From Rhodosporidiobolus odoratus (Eukaryota > Basidiomycota > Microbotryomycetes > Sporidiobolales > Sporidiobolaceae): DNA of 64,000 nt. The stretch is from positions 248,001-312,000 of the forward strand of contig JAOANU010000003.1 of NCBI GenBank assembly GCA_034387635.1, given 5' to 3'. Made by a program: the position numbers and the translations under genes. Below are positions 19,471 through 31,675 of this stretch, piece by piece (positions within the stretch are counted from its first letter, which is position 1; each line of letters begins with the position of its first letter). The notes below the pieces were generated by a model. That model was not told where the DNA came from, searched no databases, and saw only the letters and a program-made list of their open reading frames with translations.

Positions 19471-22400
19471 ATGCCATCTTCTGAAGCCGCTCCATCAGCT
19501 TCATCGTCGTCCAGGGCAACTTCCCCCGCCGTTCAAAGTTCACCTCAACCTGAAACTAATGGAGGACGACGGAAGAGCACAAGGACCAGGACACAGATAC
19601 AGAGGCTAGGAGGTACGTCCAGCTCCGCTATCTGCTCGCCAAACTGCCAAATCCAACGGGCGCGCGTGAGAGATGGCGGTGAGGAGGTATAAGGACAGGA
19701 GCATACCTTATCGAGCGGGCCTAGTCGCAGCGTAACGAGCGGAACTGAACAAAGCCTAGCGGTATTGACTGATCATCGCCTGACTCGAAAACCTCGCTAA
19801 TCCTCTTTCCCCCTTCCGTTTGACCTTCCCGACAGCCTCGAAATCCAAACCCACTCCCAACTCTGACGATTCCGCCTCTTCCGACGACGACAACCAAGAC
19901 GACGACAGTGCCTCCGACTCTTTCTCCGCTGGAAAAGGGGGAGGAGGATCAGATGAAGACGAAGCTGAATTCAAAGTCCCCACTTCCACTCGGAAAGGGA
20001 AAAAGACCTCGACGACTGCAGTAAAGGCTACGGGAGGAGCGAAGCGAGGTAGGAAGTCTGCTTCAGGGGGCGCGGCGGTGGTGGGGAAGAAGAAGACACC
20101 GGCGAAGGGGAGGAAACCGAGAGCGAAGAAGGTCGCTTCGTCGCCCGGGGGCGAAGGGGATGAGGACGAAGACGAGGAGGATGGAGAGGGAGCGGGGGCG
20201 ACGAAGAAGAAGGGAGTACGAGGGAAGGCAGCTGCAAGTGGAGCTGGGGGAGCAAGACAGACTGCCAAAGACTTCAAGATTGAGGACGACATTGGGTTGT
20301 TTAGTGCGTCTTACTCTTCCTTGTCCTCTTTCTACTCTGTTCGTACTCATCCTCGCGTGTTGAATGTCTTCAGACGCTGTTGCTTCGCCCGATACTGCAC
20401 TGCAGCAGACGGCGGAAGATTGGCTTGAGAGTTACAAGGAGGACAGCGGTCCGGCTATGGCTGAATTGGTCAACTTTGTCCTTAGGGTGCGTCAAAGCTG
20501 TCCCTAGCTCTTGATTCCCTCGAGCTTGAGCGAAGTAGCTTCATACCGCCTTCAAGCGACGGTTTTGACCTGACTTGCGACATTCAATTTGCCTCCTTCT
20601 TCGGTACGCCGCGCCCTCTTGCTTTGACCTTGCAGTGCTGCGGCTGTAACGCCACTATCGATGAGCATCAGGCGGAGGACGAGAATGGCATTGTGGAGAA
20701 CTTGAAGGATATCGTAGACGAATTCAAGCAGGTCCGTCCACATTCTCGGCTTCCACCTTTCTTCTGATTCCATCTGATTCGTCATCCGTACTACCCCGCG
20801 CAGGAATCCGACCTCAACTACCCACTCGTCTCGAAATCCAAACCCTACAAGAAATTCCGTTCCTCCCTCTCCCAGTTCCTCTCCAAACTCCTCACCCTCT
20901 CCTCAAACTATGACGACCTGTACTCGACTTCTTTCTACTCCCACTTCACCTCCTGGGTCTACGCCCTCTCGTCCTCCCAAATCCGCGCACTCCGTCACAC
21001 CGCCACGGTTATCACCCTCCTTTGCGTCTCTGCCTTGAGTGAGTTGCATGTCCAGGTTAAGAAGGAGCATGGACAGGCGGTTAGGGCCAAAGAGAGTGAG
21101 GAGAGGAAGGGGAGGAAGGATAAGGGTCGATTGAGGGATATGGAGAGGCAGGTTAAGGAGGTTCATGAGAGGTTGGAACAGGTTGAGGGGTGGGTTGATG
21201 AGGGGTACACATCGTTAGTCTCGATATCTTCTTTACCTTCCTCTTCACACTTGGGCTCTTAGGCATTGATGTTGACTTGCTCTGTACCTCCCTCTCCCCT
21301 CTCCCCCGTGTAGCGTCTTCGTCAATCGATACCGAGATTCCGACTCGGCGATTCGAGCAGAGTGTATTTCGGCACTCGGGAATTGGATGAAGGTTGATCC
21401 GGATTTGTGGATCGATGGGGATTACTTGAGGTACATCGGATGGGTGTTGAGCGACGAAGTGAGTTTTCTGTCCTTTCCCTTCCTTTCCGCCTCCTCGACC
21501 CTCTTGTGATTCACCTGTCGTCCGCTCGAACCCATAGTCTAAAGAAGCTCGACGAGAATCCGTCAAAGCCCTCTTCTCCCTCTATCAAAAAACCTCTCAC
21601 CTCGGCAAATTGCACCACTTCACCGACCGATTCAAACAACAACTCGTCGACATGGCTCTCGGAGAACACAATCTCGCAGTCCGAATTCAAGCGATTCACG
21701 TCGTTTGTCAGATTGACTCTCAGGGACTTTTGACGGATGGTCAGAGGGATGAAGTGGCCAAATTGGTGTTTGAGAGGGAGAAGAGGGTTAGGATTGCGGC
21801 GAGTGAGTTTTGGAAAGGGTTGGTGTTTGAGGAGGTTGAGGAGAGGAAGGGAGTTCTGGAGGCTGAGGGCAAGACTAAAAGGGGGAGGAAGAAAGGTGCG
21901 GTTGGGAATAAGGGGAGGGAGAAGGAGAGGGAGGCGGAGAGGGACGGGTGGATTGGGATGAAGGTTCTGGCTGAATTGTTGGTCAAGTATGGGAGGGAGT
22001 TGGATGGGCCGTCTGTTGCTGCGCCTGAGGGAGATGGTGAAGATGCCGACAACCACGATCACGAAACCGATGACGCTCCCCCCGTCGACCTCGGACGACC
22101 ACTCGGAGAAGACGAAGATCCCACTCAGACTGTCCCACGTGGTCGAGTCGCCTTTGCGGTTGAAGCCCTCTGGGATGGGGTTGATTCGGTGAGGGAGTGG
22201 GAACCCATCGTCGCGTTTTTGTTGAGGGATCATTCGATTGCGAGAGAGGGGTCGAGGTCCCCTGCGTTGGGGAGGTCGCCTGTGAAAGGTAACGGAAAAG
22301 GGAAGGAGAAAGAAAAGGAGAAGGAGGGTGCGGAGGGAGACGAAGAGGATGAGGAGGAAGTATCAGCAGCAGAGGGGAAGGAGGACGTCCCGGAGAGCTT

Positions 22401-25400
22401 GAAGTTGACCGAGGAGGAAGAGACGTTGCTGCTTGAGGTGCTGGTGGCGACGCTCAGCCAAGTGGTTGCTACGGCGCGAGATGGCGGCGGTAACAAGAAG
22501 GTACGCTGCCTTTCTCCCCCTTCACCGGCGGTTGCTCGATGCGCGATCACGCCGTCTCACGTTCGCTACTGGCCACGCAGGAACGAGAACAGGAGGACGA
22601 AAAACTCGCCAACATCTCTCGCGCTGTCATCGAAGCGCTTCCGAAGCTTTTTGCGAAGCACCAGACGCTGCCAGGTCGGATGGTCGACGTCCTTTCCATT
22701 CCGAGGCTCATCAACCTCGATCTGTACCTCGACATGCGTCAAGTGACGGTGCGCAGTCTTCCCTTGCGCTCACTCGTCTGTCCTCAATGTTCCCCATCAG
22801 GACGAGCAGGAACTGATGATTTCTTCCGCTCATGATATTCCACAGGCCTACGAAACGCTCTGGGACGATGTCTCCAAGCAATTCCACAAACACACCTCAC
22901 CCTCCGTGCTCGACCAAGCCGCGCTCACCCTGATCCACTTCCTAACCGTGACCAACCTCTCCGCTACCAACTCCTCCAAGATCTCCGAGCTTGAAGACTC
23001 GCTCCTGTCTGCCCTCCGAACATGCGTCTTCACCCCTTCTTGCCAGAACGTGGGGGACATCGAGTCTGCCTCGTACGAGGAAGATGAGGTGATTGCCCTC
23101 GAAGCTTGTCTTGGAAGGGTGGAGAAGTTGAGCAAGGTTAGGAATTTGACAAATGCGTTGGAGGAGAATGAGGGAGGGAAAGAGGTACCTGCTCGGGAAA
23201 TACTCGAAGGGGTCGTCGGACGTGGAAGGTTGGGATACAAAAATGAGGCAAAGGTTCGTTTCTCGTTTCTCCCGCCAATTATGCCTTGACGCCTTGCTCA
23301 TCCTAATCTTCTCGCTTCATCTCCCTGTACTACTATGTGTAGATGATCGAGCACGCCCTGAACGTCCTCGGCACCCACCTCATCTGGCAACTCCAGTCCC
23401 TGGCAGTCGAAACTCGACAAGCCGATCATGTCGAGCTCGCTGCGCTTGTTGCCACCACCGAGGCGAGGCAAGCGTTGCTCGACAGGCTCGAGGAATTTGC
23501 GGTCGGGAATGAAACCAACGCTGCCGAGGGCGTGAAGCAGACGGTGAGTTCCCGTCTTCGCTTTTCCTCTGATACTCATGGCTCGATATGGTACTGCTGC
23601 ATGCTGACGGCATGCGCTGCGGGTCACAGGCTCTCACCTTCCTCTTGAACATCTACACCATCTCCCGACAACTAACTTCTTCTGCCATCGACCCCTCCGG
23701 CCACCTCTCCGACCTGAAACACCCCGTCTCCGACGAATTGCAAGCCCGTTGCGCAGGCTACATCGAAGCCGAAATCGAGCGCTACGCCGATCATCTTGCC
23801 GAAAGTGCCGCAGCTGAAGCCGAAGAACTGGACGCGGCGAATGTGGATGAAGAGGAAGATGAAGACAGTGGGAGCGATACGGAGACGGAGGAGAGCTTTG
23901 CGAGTTTGAGTCAGAGTCAGAGTCAACGGAAGAAGGCTAAGGAGAAGAAGGGGAAGAAGCAGGCTAAAGGGAAGGGGAAAAGCAAGAACAAGGCGCAGCA
24001 GCCGAAGAAGCAGGAGAAGATGAAGAAGAAGACTGCTGCCCAAATTCGAGGTGCGCTTTCGCATCTTTACCTGTCGTGTCCCCGGCGTGTCGTGGTTAAG
24101 TATCTTCACTGACCCTCCGCCGACCAAACCTGCAGCCGAAAACCTCAAGCAGCAAACCGCTCTCCTCGCTGCGCAACGTTTCGAAGAAACGATCGCTCCG
24201 TTCGTCCGCGCCATCCACTGTGGCGCTTTCGACCTCCGACACTCTGTCGTTCTGCTTAAGCATTACGGTCGACTCGGCAGTACTTTCGACGAGCAAGCCA
24301 GGTTGCTCATGCACGACTTGCGGGACGAAGGAAACTATGGTTCGATGGGGAACGTCGTGGCTGGAATTGTCGTCGAGGCTTTACAAGGGGTACGTCTCTC
24401 TCCTCGCAGCTCTCGTCTTTTCTACGCGCGGGGGAAGCTGATTTTTTTCCGTCTCTCTATTCTCAGTCATGCGAAATCTACCTCGAGGCGCCTGAATCCG
24501 CTGGCACAACAGGCGAAGAACACCTCGTTTCCCTCGCTCGTCAGCTCCAATCCGTCGTCGTCGTCCGTGGAGCGCAACTCGCTGTCGTCTCCCACCTCCC
24601 GGCAGAGGACGACCTCAAGCTGCACCTCGATGCCCTCAAGTACATCATCAAGAAGATCGCGCATTTCGAGGAGAACAAGAGGCGAGAGGAGCGGAACAAG
24701 GCACTGAGCTTCTTCAAGGCTTTGGCGTTTGTTACCTTGGGAATGGACGGAAGGACGGCGTTGAAGGTGTACGTCAAAAAACGTTCTCATCTTTTTCTCC
24801 TCTCCCTTGCGTCTTTTTCGGACGCTCGACTGACGATTCTACTATCCCGCAGTAAAACCTCGCTCGATGCCCTCATAGACGAGCACAAGATCGAGATGTC
24901 GCAGTCCAAGACGTGGGACCCAATCCGAGCGTACCAGAAGAGGTTGGTAACCGCGATGGCAAAAGACCCAAGTGCGTCCCCGTCCTGCTTGTTAGATCCT
25001 TGCCTTTCGATGCTCCTCCTTTCACCCGAGCTCACCGTCATCAGTCCATGCTTGCAGGTATCGCCAAAGCCGCCGATGCTCGTGAGAAGAAATCGAAGGC
25101 CAAGTCCACCCCGAAAGGCAAGGGCAAAGGTCGAGGCCGCAAATCTGCCGCAACCGCCGCTTCTGACGACGACGAGGAGGAGGAGGAGGAGGAAGAACAA
25201 CTCGAACAGATCGAAGAGGAGGAGGAGGACGAAAACGCCCAACCTGCAGCCCCGTCGCCTTCCACCTCTCAAGGACGCGCCTCGCCCTTACCTATCTCGC
25301 AAGAGCTTGGAGTCTCTCCGCAGGCGGCGAATGGCGCGAGCAACGAGTCTCAGCAGGAGGACCTCGACGCTACCCCTCGGTCTTCTCGAAGTCGAGGCAG

Positions 25401-26007
25401 TAAGCGAGCTGCCCCCGCAGGCGACGACGCGGTGGAGGAGGAGGAGGACGGCGATGAGTTCGCTTCGCCGAAAAAGAGGCAACGGAAGTCACCGACAAAC
25501 GACCAGCTGGACGACGAGCAGCCTCAGCCAGGTGGTGAGGAGGAACCGTCCTTCGATCAAGATGTCAACCTCGACCTCGACCTTGAAGGCGACCTCGGCA
25601 CCACTCTCACCGCTTCTCAGTCTCGACCGTCGACACAAGTGCAGGCGGGGAAGAAGCGGCCGCGAGAGGACGACGACGAACGAGAGGACGACGCGCAGGG
25701 AATTGAGGCGAGTGTGGAAGGCGACCTTGGTCCGACGCAGACTCAATCCGCCGAAGAGTCAGCTCGAGTTACCTCGAAGGCTAAGGCGAAGAAGCGGCTG
25801 GTATTCCCTGCCGACGACGAGGAGGAGCCGCAAGAGCCGGAAGGCGAGGCGGCGGGACCGCAGGTTGAGAAGGCCGTCGAGGAGGGTGAAGGCGAAGATG
25901 CTGATGAAGCAGAGGAGGAACGAGCTGCGTTTGAGCGAGCAGGGACAGCCGACTCGGTTATGAGTCTAACGGATATCAAGAAAAAGAAGAAGCGGGCGAG
26001 GAGGTGA
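19471..26007 (+). CDS. SCC3: Cohesin subunit SCC3/STAG
   Basis: Large multi-exon gene of about 14 exons; the first is 19471-19612 and the second starts at 19836. Cohesin's SA/STAG HEAT-repeat subunit binds Scc1 and helps load and hold the ring on chromosomes in the nucleus. The conserved core begins at WLESYKEDSGPAMAELVNFVLR. It continues through CCGCNATIDEHQAEDE, the STAG domain (FRSSLSQFLSKLL, FYSHFTSWVYALSSSQIRA, LRHTATVITLLCVSAL), the SCD-like block FVNRYRDSDSAIRAECISAL with GNWMKVDPDLWIDGDYLRYI, LGWVLSDE-type residues, and HEAT repeats (HNLAVRIQAIHVVCQIDSQG). Both ends are extended. The N-terminal 200 residues are Asp/Glu/Ser and Lys-rich; the C-terminal 300 are acidic and basic low complexity with several nuclear localisation-like clusters (KKKKKRARR at the very end). 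Internal acidic/basic inserts also separate helices. Core call is firm; a few exon edges are approximate. Confidence 0.93.
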
Positions 26008-26140
26008 AGGAAGAACGAATAGTTTATTTGGTGTGCTTTTTTCTGGCCTTGTTCGATCCCGTCCTCTTTCGTCTCTCTCCCCGGGTAGTATGGCGTGGCT
26101 CTGTAGTGTCGGACGGCTGTGCTATTATTTCGTGATTTGC

Positions 26141-26581
26141 CTACATTGGTCGAAGGCCGAAAGTGCAGATCTGCCGCACAGGCAAAGACTGCGACTTTCT
26201 CTTCATTTCCGCTTCTCCCATTTCCTCCGACGTTGCCCCGGAGTCATTCACCCACTCCGAGAGCGTCTCCAGCAGCTCCTTCATGCTCGCCCAATCCTCT
26301 ATGGGCACGTCGGACGATAGCAGCTTTGTGATGACTTCTGAGTCGGTGCCGTATAGCTGGCGTAGGGACGCGAGTGATCCGGCAAGGGTGTGCGGCAGCG
26401 GGACGGAGGGGCTGTTTGGCAGAAGGGGCGGACAAATGTCAGCTTGCCCGACGCACGGCTCTGTTTTAAGGGAACCACTCAAGACCCGCCTTTTCCGTTA
26501 CTGGTTCACCCACTTCCGTACGCGGTCGTCCGACACAGATCCTCCGCTATCAGCTGACTCGTTCGAAGACTGTTCGCTCAT
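26141..26581 (-). CDS. Small unknown protein (116 aa), two exons
   Basis: Exons 26581-26502 and 26411-26141 join through an intron with a GTAACG donor and a strong branch and acceptor (GCTGACAT..CCAAACAG). The product starts MSEQSSNESADSGGSVSDD, contains HPSVPLPHTLAGSLASLRQL and a helical stretch (VITKLLSSDVPIEDWASMKE, then LLETLSEWVND), and ends in a basic segment. Codon usage is clearly coding in exon 2. I do not recognise a family. It is convergent with SCC3, with 133 bp between the stops. No signal peptide or membrane segment. Confidence 0.55.
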
Positions 26582-27043
26582 GGCTGACCGCCTGTGCCGC
26601 GGAACGAAAAGTCAGAGCGCGACACCTGTGCGAAAGAAGGCGTACTGTGAGTGGAGCAAGGATGGGGGAAGTCTAGAGGAGAAAGCAAAGAACGGTCCAA
26701 GGCGGACTTCAGCCAAAAGTCCCCGCTGCTGCTCCAGGGTATGCGAGGCACTTTGAGTGGTTGAAGGGCAGCTTGAGGCTTTTTGAGGTTTCTCGAGGTT
26801 TCAACCTTCTCGGGGCGGCTGTTACTCGCTTGATCCCTTCGCCAAAACGAGGGAAGCCGACCTTCCTTACCTAGTAGCCATTCTGCTAGTCTCCGCCGAG
26901 CTACGGACCGCACCCACTGCACGAGGACGTGGCAACTCTTGCAGGTAACCCTAAACCTGCATTACTGCCGCTATACAGACTACCGTTGGGGGTTCGTGCT
27001 GCCCGATTCCTCGCATGCGTCTGACCAGCTGCGAGAAAGAATC

Positions 27044-27545
27044 TCATGGTCGCCGTTCCATGTCTGCTCCATACTGGTCCGAGCCGCCCCCTTCGACACC
27101 ATGCGGCACGGCACGAATGGGAGGAAAAGAGCAGGTCGACGGCGACGCTAACCTGCAGGGCTCAGCGCGTTCGCGAGTGATGTGACAGGTCCGGGAGAGG
27201 GAAAAACATAATGGCTTCGAGCGCAGCGCCCCAGACAGCACGTAGCCTGGGGGCGCGAGGCTGAGCAGTGAAACAGAATCTTCTGTGCAGAAGCTCAGCT
27301 GTACTCCCCACGCAGAAGGCACGCGCGGCATGCAGATGAGCTGTGTGTCGAGCGTGAGCATGCACTTGAGCGGTACTTGGCGGATGGAAGGAGACTTACC
27401 GAGCTCGGAATCTGCGGCACACCTTGCGACGCCATGCTGCATCCCATAGCGCGCCGAGACAGCCCAAAAAAGCACCTTTCCCGCATATCTTTGGTGCCTG
27501 AAGCTCGAAGCTCGTCCTGGAGGCCAGTAATTGCTGCAAGGCCAT
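27044..27545 (-). CDS. Possible small unknown protein (129 aa), three exons
   Basis: Exons 27545-27476, 27422-27400 and 27340-27044 can be spliced with standard GT-AG borders into 129 codons (start MALQQLLASRTSFELQ; middle SLLSLAPPGYVLSGALRSK; end SDQYGADMERRP). The last exon is open for about 100 codons, but the composition (many Ser, Cys, Arg) is only moderately coding-like and no family is recognised. It lies in an otherwise empty 1.3-kb stretch (26582-27913) upstream of the divergent NTH1 gene. It may equally be non-coding leader or promoter DNA. Confidence 0.25.
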
Positions 27546-27913
27546 GTTCAATCACTTTGGATCAGTCGGGTGTCGAGGCGAGAGAGTTGGCGGAGGTGGC
27601 TTGCGGAGGCGGATTGAGCGACGTCTGAGGTTGCAGTTGGATCTAATGGAGCCGTCGTTACACTACATGTATGAATCTGTGTGTGGAACGAGAGACCCGA
27701 AGCCATTGGAAACTGATGAAACTGAATCTCGCCGAAGAAGCTTGACCTCGATAACTCTGGTCGATCTCCTCAAAACAGCTTACAGCTGCTCTCAAGTGAT
27801 CAACATAACCTTACTTGACCGTCTACCACTGTCCCTGACGCCGCCTCTCTTCTTCGTCTTGTCGATCTTCCCAGGCAGCCGTCATCATACTCTTTAGACT
27901 CTTACCTCGCACC

Positions 27914-29971
27914 ATGGCACCGCTCCGCACACGCAAGTCAAGCTACTCGTCCAAGGTCACCTTATACGAGCCTCCGACCGCTTCAACGTCGACCGCAGCC
28001 GCCACTCTCTCCGCCTCCGACACCCCACTCCCCATCTCAAAATCGCCCGCCCGCCGAACGCGATCGCGGGTTGCAGCAGAAGCCGGTCTGAAAGGAGAAG
28101 ACGAACCGAAACAGGAAGAAGAGGAAGAGGGAGTGGAAGAGCCAGAGGTTAAAGTGAAAAAACCCAGGTCGCCCCGAAAACCCAAGGTCCATGTAGAAGC
28201 TTTGGCGGTACCTCATCCGGCGCCGAACAAGTGGGAGCAGACATACGAGGTCATCAGGAAGCAGAGGGAACGGTGCGCTTCTAGTCTTGACCATGGGTGG
28301 TGCCGATTCTGTCTTTGCTCACGCAATTCATCCTTTCCTCCTGCGCTCTGACAGTATTGTCGCCCCCGTCGACATGATGGGATGCGAGCAAGGAGGCAAG
28401 GAGCGAGCGAAGAAGGAGGAAGACGGAGAAGGGGCAGAGGCAGATGTCAAGCCTGTCATCGAGTCGGAGACGGTACGTTAGGGTTATCCTACACTCTTTC
28501 TTGCGATGGCTCTCTTACCCGCCTGTAGCCCCACGGTATCCATGCCTGTGATTGCCGCTGACTTATGCGGCTCTCTTGCTCACAGGACCGCCGTCTGAGT
28601 ATCATAGTCTCGCTCATGCTGAGCAGCCAAACCAAGGACCCAGTCACGCATCAGGTAACCGTTACTATTACTCGCTCACATCTCGCGGTACCTGACATCA
28701 CCGAACTCGCAGGCTACCATGAACCTCCGCACTCAACTTCCACTCGGCCTCACCCTCGCCTCCCTCGAATCCTCCACTGCAGAAGAAATAGACGCCTGCA
28801 TCTCAAAGGTCGGCTTTCATACGACGAAGGCGAATAGCTTGAAGCGACTAGCGGTAACGCTCAGGGAGAAACATGATGGAGAGGTACCGGGAGATTTGCG
28901 TGCGTTTGCGTTTTGCTTTCTTCTCCTTCTCTCATCTGGGGTGAGAGACGACGCAATGCTGATGTTTGGGCTGCATACATACAGCGAGTTTGCTGGCTAT
29001 ACACGGTGTAGGGCCGAAAATGGCGTATTTGTATTTGCAGGCTATTGGCGAGAATGTGAGTCCGCCTCGCCTTCTTCCACCTTTCTCCGTCCGCTTAATC
29101 TGGCGTATTCCCTCGGACGTTTGCCCACTTTTCCACGTACCCTACTGACGAGCGCGACTCTCGACCATCGCTTCGGCCTCATCCTTCTTTGTGTCCTGCG
29201 CCTTCGTCTCTGCCGCATGCTATCTTTGCTGTCACACCCACTTTCCACCTGCAACTACCGATCAACAGCTTGGTATCGGCGTCGACACCCACGTTCACCG
29301 AATCACCAATCGACTCCGTTGGCACAAGAAGGAGACCAATACTGCGGAACAAACAAGGTACGTCCCTCGCTTCCCGTTTTCTATTACATCCTTCTCGACT
29401 GCCGTTACGTCTGATCCATATCCAAGGGACCGTTCGACTGATGGGACTTGTCGGTCGCCCGCCAACGATACAGGCTCAACCTCGAATCCTGGTTGCCAAA
29501 ACACCTCTGGCCGAAAGTGAATAAAGTGCGTTCCCCCTTCCCTTTCCCCGTCTTCCATTCCCCTCCTTCCCTTCTATTCAACGTCTACGACCATTCTTAC
29601 TGGCACGCTCATATTCGCAGATGCTAGTCGGTTTCGGTCAAGAAATTTGTCGTCCCGTTGGACCCAGATGCGATCTCTGCGATGTCGCCGTTGCCAAACT
29701 CTGCCCGTCTAGGAGGGTCGTACCACCTACCTCACCGAGGAAAGCGAGGGTCAAGAGTGAGGCGGGGAGTCCAGCGAAGAAGCGGACGAAGATTGAGGTC
29801 GAAGAGGGTGGGGAGGCGGAGGAAGGAAAGCCGGAAGTCGAAGTTAAGTTGGAAGTTGAGGAGATCAAGGTGGAGGTTACGGAAGGTATCGAAGCGGTGG
29901 ACGCGGGAGGGCCCGTGACAGCCATGACCGTCGAGGTCAAGCAGGAGGAAGCGTTCATTCAGCGGGAATAG
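27914..29971 (+). CDS. NTH1: Endonuclease III DNA glycosylase/AP lyase
   Basis: Base-excision repair enzyme that removes oxidised pyrimidines and nicks abasic sites, in nucleus and possibly mitochondria. The N-terminus is basic ([14 protein letters not shown]) and acidic-linker rich. Exon 1 is 27914-28272; the next starts with [12 protein letters not shown]. Then come [20 protein letters not shown], the [12 protein letters not shown] helix typical of the family, [14 protein letters not shown], and the helix-hairpin-helix [16 protein letters not shown] with the catalytic Lys in GVGPK. The catalytic Asp lies in [17 protein letters not shown]. The C-terminal iron-sulfur ligands are [20 protein letters not shown] (C-x6-C-x2-C-x7-C). 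The glycosylase core is followed by a Val/Glu/Lys-rich tail of about 75 residues not found in bacterial Nth. Around eight exons. Confidence 0.93.
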
Positions 29972-30117
29972 GTACTCCCAGGTTGCATACGCAGGTTGCA
30001 GACGCTACCTGCCTTTCGAAGCCTACATGTCCGCATTGGAGAGAAGAAAAGGACGAGAGAATGCTTGGAATACGGCTACGGAATTGGCGTTACATGGTGC
30101 GACTCGTCGCGACGTTT

Positions 30118-31675
30118 TCAATACACCCATTCCCATTCTTCGTCGCTCACTGCTGTGCTTCCTTCTCCCCCTTCCCCCGCGTTACTCGTCCGTACCGCCT
30201 GCATTCTAGCTCTTCTGACTCGACCCTCCTCTTCCAGCTTCGCAAGGTGCAATAACAACCCCTGTTTAGCAGCAGGTTTGAGCGAATCGGGAATCGAGGT
30301 GCCGTAAACATTGTCCACCAATCTGTGTGCACGCCAAACGACAATTAGCCTCCGCATATACCAGGGGAAAAGCCGTGCGGTAGGGAGACCGGGAAAAAGC
30401 TCACATGTCGACGGACACACTCTTTCCCCCTTCAATCCCCTTGAGTGCCTTCATGACCTGCTCCTCCCTCTCCTGCCTATGTCTCTTATACTCCTCGACC
30501 TTCTGCAATCCTTCGTGAATGACCTCACCATGTCCAGGGTATAAGACTGCCTCACCCTCGTTCGTTTCCTTCTTGAGAAGGTCGACCAGCTTTGAAAGGC
30601 TTTGAAGGTACTGGGAGAGGGAGGCAAAGACTGCGGTACCGTGTCCGAGAATCGTATCCGCTGTGAAGAGGGCTAGGAAGCGGGATGGTGGTGAGGAGGA
30701 TCTGGCGGAGGTGAAGTCGGAGGGGGCAGATTGTTCAGCAGGGCAGCTGGACGTCGGGACAAGTCCGAGGGCGAGGCAGATTGAGTCGCTTGTGTGACCT
30801 GGCGTTGGCACAACTTCCAGTTCGAGGACTTTGTCGGATGTAGAGGATGTATCGATGAAAGGACTAGACGGGGCGAGGGAGAATAGCTGTCCTGTTTGAA
30901 GCGGTCGTACCCTGCCGCCTTGACCCGATGATACCTGCCCGTCAGGGAGCCCGCTCAGCTGTCGTTCCAACTTGTTTCCCACTCCTTCCTCTCTTGCCCA
31001 GCCCCGACTCGTCTCGCAAGGCCACTTCCACACCCTCACCCCTTCGTCCGCCTCCCCTTTTCCTTCATGCAGCTCGGCAAGCATCCTCAACACGCTACCT
31101 AGCGCGCCGACATGATCCTTATGCCAGTGCGTAAGGATGATATCCGTTACTCGAGCCGGTTGAGCGGGATGCGCTAAGATAGCGGAGCGGAGGTTGGTTA
31201 GGTAGGTTTGTTCGGATGCGGTGGGGAGAGGGCCGGAGGAGGAAGGGCCAGTGGTGTCAACGAGTAAGAGAGAGGGGGAGGCGGGGTGCTGTCTCGGCCG
31301 GAACGGACGGGGTGTGAACAACCGTAAGGTGAGAACGGGGAAAGAAAAAGCAAAGAGGGTTAGTGGAGAGGCACTCTAAGGTTGCGACAGCGGGGTATAA
31401 GGCCGGAGTAGAAAGCTTACGTGGACCAGGTAGGAATTTGTCCCTTGTAGGGTGAATTTGCTCGGGTTCTGGAAAAGGAGGAGCCACAGAGACGTCAAGA
31501 TCGGGTCAGTGTAAACGTGCCTATCGGGGCGGAGGACGTGCGACGTACTTGTCCAAGTATCCTCGTCACATAGGGCGACAGCTACAGTCCGAACTGTGTG
31601 AGCTCAAGGCATAAAGGGAGTGGTCAGGAGGATACGCACCTTTGTCACGCTCGCAAGCTCCGGTAGACTCGCCAT
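30118..31675 (-). CDS. LACTB2-like metallo-beta-lactamase-fold hydrolase
   Basis: Five exons: 31675 (MASLPELASVTK), then LSPYVTRILGQ, NPSKFTLQGTNSYLVH, a long central exon down to 30401, and a last exon down to 30118. The order LPEL..RVLG..NPxxFTLQGTNxYLV followed by SLLLVDTTGP is the signature of LACTB2 proteins. Metal ligands are seen in ILTHWHKDHVGAL (HxHxDH), PTPGHTSDS, LFTADTILGHGTAVF and LYPGHGEVI. The helical C-terminus (LVDNVYGTSIPDSLKPAAKQ) also fits. Animal LACTB2 is a mitochondrial endoribonuclease; fungal members are often found next to polyketide genes, but nothing of that kind is nearby, so a housekeeping RNase or thioesterase-like role is possible. The insert around residues 110-170 (GEADEGVRVWKWP.. 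LSGLPDGQVSSGQGG) is longer than usual. Confidence 0.85.

Noticed and set aside
24722..25963. 413-codon Arg/Ser-rich frame overlapping SCC3
   Set aside because: It is an alternative frame across real SCC3 exons; the acidic SCC3 frame has the conserved continuation and ends in KKKKKRARR.
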